A stretch of DNA of 10,375 nucleotides, taken from positions 1 through 10,375 of the forward strand of contig JBOGIQ010000207.1 of NCBI GenBank assembly GCA_050742535.1, written 5' to 3'. Position numbers and translations under genes: made by a program. The stretch comes from Gp6-AA40 sp050742535. Its GTDB lineage: Bacteria > Acidobacteriota > Vicinamibacteria > Vicinamibacterales > UBA2999. Positions 6,347 to 10,375 of this stretch are shown here, piece by piece. Every line of letters begins with the position of its first letter. The first letter of the stretch is position 1. Below the pieces are notes generated by a model. That model did not search any database. It was given only the letters and a program-made list of their open reading frames with translations, and had not been told where the DNA came from.

Positions 6347-6437
6347 AATGCAAAATGCAAAATGCAAACGGAGCTCTCGAGAGCGCGAAGCCGCGGGGTC
6401 ACTCGGCGCTTCTCGTTTGCATTTTGCATTTTGCATT
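6347..6437. repeat. Perfect 24-bp inverted repeat of ATGCAAA units
   Basis: Bases 6347-6370 and 6414-6437 are perfect inverted copies (24 of 24), each made of tandem 7-mers (ATGCAAA on the left, TTTGCAT on the right). The left arm continues one more unit outward, to about 6339, nearly reaching the response-regulator start codon. The 43-base spacer holds a 12-bp palindrome GCTCTCGAGAGC (6373-6384) and further GC-rich pairing. The element lies in the leader of the two-component operon. Confidence 0.93.
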
Positions 6438-6452
6438 GTTTGAATCCGTTCC

Positions 6453-6489
6453 TGAACGCCAGCTGAACGCCGCGTTCATGACCCGTTCA
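6453..6489. promoter_or_regulatory. Divergent double PhoP-type operator (four CGTTCA hexamers)
   Basis: On the plus strand CGTTCA occurs at 6473-6478 and 6484-6489, separated by 5 bases. On the minus strand the same hexamer occurs at 6464-6469 and 6453-6458, also separated by 5. All four copies are identical and the pairs are back to back with 3 bases between them. Hexamer-N5-hexamer is the architecture of PhoP boxes (TGTTTA-N5-TGTTTA in enterobacteria). Twelve bases beyond each outer hexamer lies a possible -10: TATCGT (6502-6507) for the methyltransferase, and AACAAT on the minus strand (6440-6435) for the regulator operon. Twelve bases is the spacing at PhoP-activated promoters. The match is seen in the sequence; the binding protein is inferred. 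Confidence 0.72.
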
Positions 6490-6513
6490 GCGGCTGATGC
6501 GTATCGTCCCCGC

Positions 6514-7263
6514 ATGTTCAACATCTTCGAATACGAATTCGGCTACAGCTGGCCTATCGCCTACGGTTTCGCCATCCCACTGGCCATCGGCATCGCGCTT
6601 GCCGCCGTCGCAACGTGGCGCCGATGGCGCGCGTGGGTGACAGTCGTGTCGGCGGTCGTCATCGTCTGGTCGGCGGCGGCCCTGTATGTGACGAACGTCG
6701 TCTGGGGTATCAACAAGCCGATGACTCTGCCGACGGAGCGCTTTCTCCAGGCCGGGTCCGGCCGCGTGCTCGACGCCGGGGCCGGGTCGGGCAGGGCGGC
6801 GGTTGGCGTGCTGCTCGCCAGGCCCGGCGCGACGGTCACCGCACTCGATATTTACGACGGGTACATGGGCATCGACGACAACACGCCGGCGCGCTTCATG
6901 AAGAACGCGCAGATTGCCGGCGCCGCGGACCGCGCCGACGCGCGCACCGGCGACGCGCGCCAGATGCCGTTCGCCGACGCCTCGTTCGACGCCGTGGTGA
7001 GCTCGTACATGATCGACCATCTCGGCCGAGAGGGACGGACGAAAGCGCTGCACGAAGTCGCCCGCGTCCTGAAGGCGCACGGCGAATTCCTCCTCCTGAT
7101 CGTCAACACCGACTGGTGGACATGGCTGGTGTCGCCGCCGATGGCGCATCACTTCCGCCCGGATGCGGCACGCTGGCGCGCCGAGCTCCATGGCGCCGGC
7201 TTCGACGTCGAGGAAGAAGGGCACCAGCCGGTAACACTCTATTGGCTCGCTCGTAAAAAGTAG
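6514..7263 (+). CDS. Membrane-anchored class I SAM-dependent methyltransferase
   Basis: This 249-residue protein has two N-terminal membrane segments (~16-34 and 42-62) followed by a Rossmann-fold methyltransferase domain. Motif I is V-L-D-A-G-A-G-S-G-R (85-94), the acidic residue after strand 2 is D112 (T-A-L-D-I-Y), then G-D-A-R-Q-M-P-F (146-153) and F-D-A-V-V-S-S-Y (158-165), and E-V-A-R-V-L-K (181-187). The domain should face the cytoplasm; the substrate is unknown, perhaps a lipid or membrane molecule. ATG 6514 was chosen over the in-frame ATG 6478 because 6478 lies inside the operator and 6514 directly precedes the first membrane helix. No Shine-Dalgarno is present, and a start about 7 bases after TATCGT would make the mRNA nearly leaderless. 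It is divergent from the two-component operon and probably under its control. Confidence 0.82.
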   Translation: MFNIFEYEFGYSWPIAYGFAIPLAIGIALAAVATWRRWRAWVTVVSAVVIVWSAAALYVTNVVWGINKPMTLPTERFLQAGSGRVLDAGAGSGRAAVGVLLARPGATVTALDIYDGYMGIDDNTPARFMKNAQIAGAADRADARTGDARQMPFADASFDAVVSSYMIDHLGREGRTKALHEVARVLKAHGEFLLLIVNTDWWTWLVSPPMAHHFRPDAARWRAELHGAGFDVEEEGHQPVTLYWLARKK

Positions 7264-7283
7264 GGCGCCCATTCATGGGTGCC
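7264..7283. terminator. Stem-loop between convergent genes
   Basis: GGCGCCCA (7264-7271) pairs with TGGGTGCC (7276-7283), an 8-bp stem with one G-U pair and loop TTCA. It follows the methyltransferase stop directly and lies 8 bases beyond the stop of the opposing gene, so it could end transcription both ways. There is no T-run on either side, so it may only stabilise the 3' ends. Confidence 0.45.
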
Positions 7284-7291
7284 GAATGTCG

Positions 7292-8380
7292 CTACCGCGC
7301 GCGCTCGGCCTGCTCGATGGCAATCGCGCGCATCCGCTCCTCCGCACGGGCCGCGGACAGAATGTTCCGCAGCCCGTAATTGCCTTCGTGGCACGCGTAC
7401 TCGAACGGCGGCTGCGACTCGTCGTGCGTCAGGTTCATCACGAACGTCCACGGCCGCGCCCACGTACGCGCATCATCGAACGTAATCGACCACTCGAGCG
7501 TGTCCGGACCGATCGGCGTGAAGCGCTCGACGATGCGAAGCTGGTCGCTGGATCCGCGATAGGGCACTCGGTCGTTGAGGTTGGCGGTCTCGACCACGAG
7601 CGTGTTGCCTTCCCAGCGCCCGCGGGCGTCGCCGAGATACTGGCGGATCTTCGCTGAGAGAGGCGGGCGGTTATCGAGCGGGATGACGCGCGTGTCGTGC
7701 ACCATCTCGTAGGTAATCGTCACGACGCCGGGACCCTGCTGGATCCGATACGAGTTGCCATAGATCGCCGGCATCATCGACCCGGGGACGCCGCGCGTAA
7801 TGCAACGGTCGTACAGGCTGCGGTCTTCCCATGAATCGGCCGGACCTCTCCCCTTTCGTGCGGCGGCGCGATCGGCCGCCCGCGTCCGGCCTTCGTCCGT
7901 GACCGGGGGAACCTTGCCGTCGGGCGGATCGGAGACGAGCCAGGCCCGGCTGTTGGCGGCAAAGTAGTTCTCGAACCAGTGCATCGGGCTCGTCGCGCCG
8001 GGAAACTCGCTCAGCCCGGGCGCGCGTTCGATCGTCTGCTGCTGCCGTTGTTTGGTCAGCGCCGCGAGCTCCGCTTTCGTGAAGTCTTCCAGGCGACGGC
8101 CGGCGAATTCTTCGGGCCGCTCGAACGGAATTCCGCTCTCGTCGCTGTTGTTGTACGCGCCGGAGATATCCGGATCGCCCCACGGCGTGCGCGGCGGCTT
8201 GTAGGTTCCGCGCGGCGGGATCGGCGCGGGCGGCTTGCGCGCCGGGACCTCCTCTGCCTTGATCGGATCGGCCCGTCTGACCGTCCCCGGAGAAATGCCT
8301 CCGCCGCCTTGCGCGTGCATAGCGAGTGGCGCGGCGAGCACCGTGACGAGAACGAGCGAGGCGAAGGATCGCGGTTTCAT
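7292..8380 (-). CDS. Exported 'TPWGDPD' family protein, paralogue A
   Basis: This 362-residue protein has a signal peptide (1-23, cleavage M-H-A|Q), a Pro-rich linker (~35-65), then T-P-W-G-D-P-D-I-S-G (65-74), E-S-G-I-P-F-E-R-P (81-89), N-S-R-A-W-L (143-148), R-C-I-T-R-G-x-P-G-S-M-M-P (192-204), G-R-W-E-G-N-T-L-V-V-E-T (254-265) and F-E-Y-A-C-H-E-G-N (326-334). I know this family only as uncharacterised exported proteins abundant in Acidobacteriota; no reaction can be assigned. Cys193 and Cys330 are its only cysteines and are conserved in the neighbouring paralogue, so a periplasmic disulfide is likely. The start at 8380 has AAAGGAA upstream, 5 bases before the ATG. It lies downstream of paralogue B, separated by the 8391-8470 hairpin, and its C-terminus carries about 15 extra residues. 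Confidence 0.85.
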   Translation of the reverse strand: MKPRSFASLVLVTVLAAPLAMHAQGGGGISPGTVRRADPIKAEEVPARKPPAPIPPRGTYKPPRTPWGDPDISGAYNNSDESGIPFERPEEFAGRRLEDFTKAELAALTKQRQQQTIERAPGLSEFPGATSPMHWFENYFAANSRAWLVSDPPDGKVPPVTDEGRTRAADRAAARKGRGPADSWEDRSLYDRCITRGVPGSMMPAIYGNSYRIQQGPGVVTITYEMVHDTRVIPLDNRPPLSAKIRQYLGDARGRWEGNTLVVETANLNDRVPYRGSSDQLRIVERFTPIGPDTLEWSITFDDARTWARPWTFVMNLTHDESQPPFEYACHEGNYGLRNILSAARAEERMRAIAIEQAERAR

Positions 8381-8390
8381 TGTTTCCTTT

Positions 8391-8470
8391 GTTGCCTGGG
8401 TGGCCTGCGTTACCTGGGTGGCCTGGGTAAAAACCCAGGCGACGTAGGCAACCCAGCTTACCTAGGCTAC
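8391..8470. repeat. Hairpin built from four 9-mers and their four inverted counterparts
   Basis: Four units of the GTTGCCTGG family (8391-8426, plus GT) face four inverted units (8435-8470, preceded by AC) across the loop AAAA (8429-8432). The 38-base arms match at about 28 positions. The units belong to the family of the tandem array at 4582-4635. The element fills the gap between the two paralogous genes, and the TAG stop of paralogue B lies within its outermost unit. Confidence 0.85.
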
Positions 8471-9441
8471 CTATTTTCCGCCGCGCGCGCGGCGCTCAGA
8501 ATTCCCCGCAGTCCCTCATTCCCCTCGTGGCAGGCGTACTCGAACACCTGCTGCGAGTTGTCTCGCGTCAGACGCATCCCGAAGGTCCACGGCCGTACCC
8601 AGGTTGACGGGTCGTCGAACGTCGCCGACCACTCGATGGTGTTGCGCGAGGTGGGACGAAAGCGCTCGGTGATCGTGAGCCGCTCGGAGGCGCCGCCAAA
8701 CGCCGACGCCTCGATCAGGTTCGTGGTTTCCACAACCAGCGTATCGCCCTCCCAACGTCCGCGCGCGTCGCCCATATGCCACTTGAGCGCGGGCGGCGCA
8801 TGAGAGCGCCCGTCGAGCGGGATGATCCGTGTCTCATGGACCATCTCGTAGCGGATGGCCACGAAGCCGGGCGCCTGCGTGATGTCGTAGGAGTTGCCGT
8901 AAATCGCCGGCATCATCGACCCGGGGAGTCCACGCGTGATGCAGCGGACGTACAGCGACAGATCCGACGGCTTGTCGAACGGACCGACGTAATAGCCGTC
9001 GCCGCCGCGGCGGGCAGCGCGCACGGCCGCCGCACGGCGTTTCGCATCCTCCGTCTGCGCTGGCATCCTGCCATCCGGCGGATCCGAAATCATCCACGCA
9101 CGACTGTTCGCGGGGTTGTAGTTTTCGTACCAGTGCGGCGGTCCGGCGCCGGTGTCGTTGTCCGTCGTGCCGCCGATGATCACGGCGGTCTTTCGCACCT
9201 GCTCGGCGCGCTGGGCCATCAGCCGCGCGAGATCGGCCGGCCGCACTTCGTCGAGCCGCTTGCCGGCGAACTCGACAGGCCGCTCCATCGGGATGCCGCT
9301 CTCGTTGCTGTTCGTGTAGGTCCCCTGAAGATCGGGATCGCCCCACGGCGTCCGCGGAATCGTCTGCGCCGACAGCGTGATCACGCATGTACATGCGGCA
9401 GCCAGGCTGGCGGCGGCGGTAGTGCCTGTGCTCGTCTTCAT
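8467..9441 (-). CDS. Exported 'TPWGDPD' family protein, paralogue B
   Basis: This 324-residue protein is a tandem paralogue of the next gene. It has a signal peptide (likely cleavage L-S-A|Q at 25/26; the A-A-C does not form a proper lipobox), then T-P-W-G-D-P-D-L-Q-G (31-40), E-S-G-I-P-M-E-R-P (47-55), N-S-R-A-W-M (112-117), R-C-I-T-R-G-L-P-G-S-M-M-P (166-178), G-R-W-E-G-D-T-L-V-V-E-T (228-239) and F-E-Y-A-C-H-E-G-N (300-308). Cys167 and Cys304 match paralogue A. Function is unknown. ATG 9441 was chosen over the longer start at 9486 because a strong GGGAGGG sits just before it, it begins the signal peptide, and the longer version would overlap the upstream small gene. The stop codon and last codons fall in the repeat hairpin, so the C-terminus is shorter than that of paralogue A. 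Confidence 0.87.
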   Translation of the reverse strand: MKTSTGTTAAASLAAACTCVITLSAQTIPRTPWGDPDLQGTYTNSNESGIPMERPVEFAGKRLDEVRPADLARLMAQRAEQVRKTAVIIGGTTDNDTGAGPPHWYENYNPANSRAWMISDPPDGRMPAQTEDAKRRAAAVRAARRGGDGYYVGPFDKPSDLSLYVRCITRGLPGSMMPAIYGNSYDITQAPGFVAIRYEMVHETRIIPLDGRSHAPPALKWHMGDARGRWEGDTLVVETTNLIEASAFGGASERLTITERFRPTSRNTIEWSATFDDPSTWVRPWTFGMRLTRDNSQQVFEYACHEGNEGLRGILSAARAAENR

Positions 9442-9445
9442 ACGT

Positions 9446-9452
9446 CCCTCCC
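9446..9452 (-). promoter_or_regulatory. Ribosome binding site deciding the start of paralogue B
   Basis: The minus strand reads GGGAGGG here, 4 bases before the ATG at 9441-9439. This is the strongest Shine-Dalgarno sequence in the window and excludes the longer start at 9486. Confidence 0.85.
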
Positions 9453-9463
9453 ACCTGGATCCG

Positions 9464-9658
9464 CTACCGGCGGCGGAGGAAAACAAACCACAACAGGAAG
9501 AGGCCGCCGCCGATCATCGCCCACTGCGTCGGGGTCGCATTCTCGACGAAATTCTGGATGCCCTGCACGATGTCGCGGACGGTCGACGAATCGCCGCCCG
9601 AGCCGCCCTTCTGACCCACGAGCATCCCGTACTCGCCGAGGCCTTGCGCGAGGAGCAT
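9464..9658 (-). CDS. Small protein with one C-terminal membrane segment
   Basis: This 64-residue protein starts M-L-L-A-Q-G-L-G-E-Y-G, has a Gly/Ser-rich stretch (16-25), an amphipathic helix V-R-D-I-V-Q-G-I-Q-N-F-V (27-38), and a C-terminal hydrophobic segment (~45-61) followed by R-R-R. With no signal peptide it looks tail-anchored, N-terminus in the cytoplasm. I do not recognise a family. The coding case rests on the ordered composition, an AGGA 10 bases before the ATG (complement of 9669-9672), and position: its stop is 22 bases before the start of paralogue B, an operon-like spacing, with a divergent gene upstream. It could recruit partners to the membrane. Confidence 0.7.
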   Translation of the reverse strand: MLLAQGLGEYGMLVGQKGGSGGDSSTVRDIVQGIQNFVENATPTQWAMIGGGLFLLWFVFLRRR

Positions 9659-9759
9659 GATGTGGGAATCCTAACGCAGCCGCCGGAAAAACGCGCCGGG
9701 ACGGTTACAGCGACCCGGGCAGCAGCCGATAAACAGAATGCGCCACCGTGCGCAACCCT
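9659..9759. promoter_or_regulatory. Divergent intergenic region
   Basis: The 101 bases separate the small minus-strand gene from the rightmost plus-strand gene and should hold both promoters. A weak plus-strand pair is possible (GTTACA at 9704-9709 and GATAAA at 9728-9733, 18 bases apart, 4 of 6 matches each). Nothing stronger is visible. Confidence 0.35.
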
Positions 9760-10375
9760 ATGACATCCCTCTTCGCGGCAGCCATGTTCGTCAACGCGCT
9801 GCTGCTGTTCCTCGTGCAGCCGATGTTCGCGAAGCTGCTGCTGCCGCGGTTCGGCGGCTCGCCGGCCGTGTGGACCACGTGCATGCTGTTTTTCCAGTCG
9901 GCGCTGCTGGCCGGCTACGCCTACAGCCATTCGCTGGTCAAGCTGCGAAAACCGTGGCAACAGGCCGCCGTGCACCTGATCGTGATGGCGCTGCCGATCG
10001 TCACCCTCCCCATCGCGGTGGCCAATATGTCGCCGGAGGGCGAGCCGATCTCGTCCGTCCTCCGGCTGTCCGCGATTTCGGTGGGGGCGCCGTTCTTCGT
10101 GCTCGCGACGAGCGCGCCGCTGCTGCAGCGGTGGTTCGCGTCGGCCAATCAGCGGGCGCCGGTAGACCCGTACTTTCTCTACGCCGCCAGCAACGTCGGC
10201 AGCCTGGCGTCGCTCATCCTCTACCCGACGCTCATCGAACCGGCACTGGCGCTCTCGACGCAGACGCGGGTGTGGAGCATCGGCTACTCGGCGTCGGTGC
10301 TGTTGACGGTCGTGTGTGCGATTGTGATGTGGCGGCGCACGGCCGGCGCGGCGGCGGCACCGGCGAGCGCGGCGG
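9760..10375 (+). CDS. Fused MFS/spermidine synthase-like membrane protein (3' partial)
   Basis: The frame stays open to the right edge, giving 205 residues of a longer protein. It reads L-L-L-F-L-V-Q-P-M-F-A-K-L-L-L-P-R-F-G-G (14-33), then A-V-W-T-T-C-M-L-F-F-Q (36-46) and G-Y-A-Y-S-H (52-57). This is the N-terminal signature of proteins named fused MFS/spermidine synthase, in which a membrane domain precedes a SpeE-like Rossmann domain. About six membrane helices fit (4-24, 38-58, 69-89, 104-122, 137-158, 172-192), with conserved P-Y-F-L-Y-A-A-S-N-V-G-S between the fourth and fifth. The catalytic half lies outside the window, so polyamine synthesis cannot be confirmed. The start is uncertain: ATG 9760, in-frame GTG 9748 and ATG 9784 are possible, and none has a clear Shine-Dalgarno. 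Confidence 0.8.
   Translation, partial: MTSLFAAAMFVNALLLFLVQPMFAKLLLPRFGGSPAVWTTCMLFFQSALLAGYAYSHSLVKLRKPWQQAAVHLIVMALPIVTLPIAVANMSPEGEPISSVLRLSAISVGAPFFVLATSAPLLQRWFASANQRAPVDPYFLYAASNVGSLASLILYPTLIEPALALSTQTRVWSIGYSASVLLTVVCAIVMWRRTAGAAAAPASAA

Noticed and set aside
5803..6513. Upstream extension of the methyltransferase frame by 237 residues
   Set aside because: It is antisense to the response regulator, crosses the ATGCAAA repeats (giving a K-C-K-M-Q-N-A peptide) and the operator. The conserved protein starts at 6514.
8391..8470. Hairpin as an intrinsic terminator
   Set aside because: The stem is long and imperfect with no T-run on the minus-strand transcript, so a repeat element explains it better.
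9442..9486. Longer start at 9486 for paralogue B
   Set aside because: It would overlap the end of the upstream small gene and put 15 polar residues before the signal peptide, whereas ATG 9441 has a strong ribosome binding site.
9377..9763. Plus-strand 128-residue frame over the small gene and intergenic region
   Set aside because: It is Ala/Arg-rich shadow sequence opposite two supported minus-strand genes and would overlap the start of the rightmost gene.

Overview
The window is a GC-rich chromosomal segment, probably from an uncultured soil or sediment member of the Acidobacteriota (Vicinamibacteria-like). That placement is inferred from gene content, not from a marker gene. The clues are a DUF6152 gene, several exported proteins of the 'TPWGDPD' / 'W-[EI]-G-[ND]-T-L' type that are expanded in that phylum, and intergenic spacers filled with short tandem or inverted repeats. 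No rRNA, tRNA, CRISPR array, transposase or phage gene was seen.

Layout. (1) Positions 1-2842, plus strand: a probable operon of three exported proteins. The first is an MBL-fold protein open at the left edge, in which every metal-binding position has been replaced. It is followed by a DUF6152 protein (overlapping ATGA junction) and a third exported protein whose start codon lies in the loop of a long hairpin. (2) 2846-3289, minus: mscL, the large-conductance mechanosensitive channel, convergent with the operon. (3) 3290-3693: a gene-free spacer of nested palindromes and a 9-mer tandem run. (4) 3694-4581, plus: a methylenetetrahydrofolate-reductase-like protein. (5) 4582-4636: an 18-bp tandem repeat filling the whole convergent gap. 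(6) 4637-6333, minus: a PhoP/PhoQ-like response regulator and sensor kinase overlapping by 4 bp. (7) 6334-6513: a divergent control region with a 24-bp perfect inverted repeat of ATGCAAA units and four identical CGTTCA hexamers, arranged as two back-to-back PhoP-type boxes. (8) 6514-7263, plus: a membrane-anchored SAM methyltransferase. (9) 7292-9658, minus: a small protein with a C-terminal membrane segment, then two paralogous exported proteins separated by a hairpin of 9-mers. (10) 9760 to the right edge, plus: the membrane half of a fused MFS/spermidine-synthase-like protein.

How it fits together. Much of the coding sequence is for the cell envelope: exported proteins of one expanded family, an osmotic safety valve, a two-component system and a membrane methyltransferase. 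The clearest regulatory logic is in the divergent region. The response regulator probably controls its own operon and the methyltransferase through symmetric direct-repeat boxes. The most unusual signals are the metal-site-less MBL protein, that operator, and the recurrence of intergenic hairpins built from unrelated 7- to 9-bp units but sharing one architecture.
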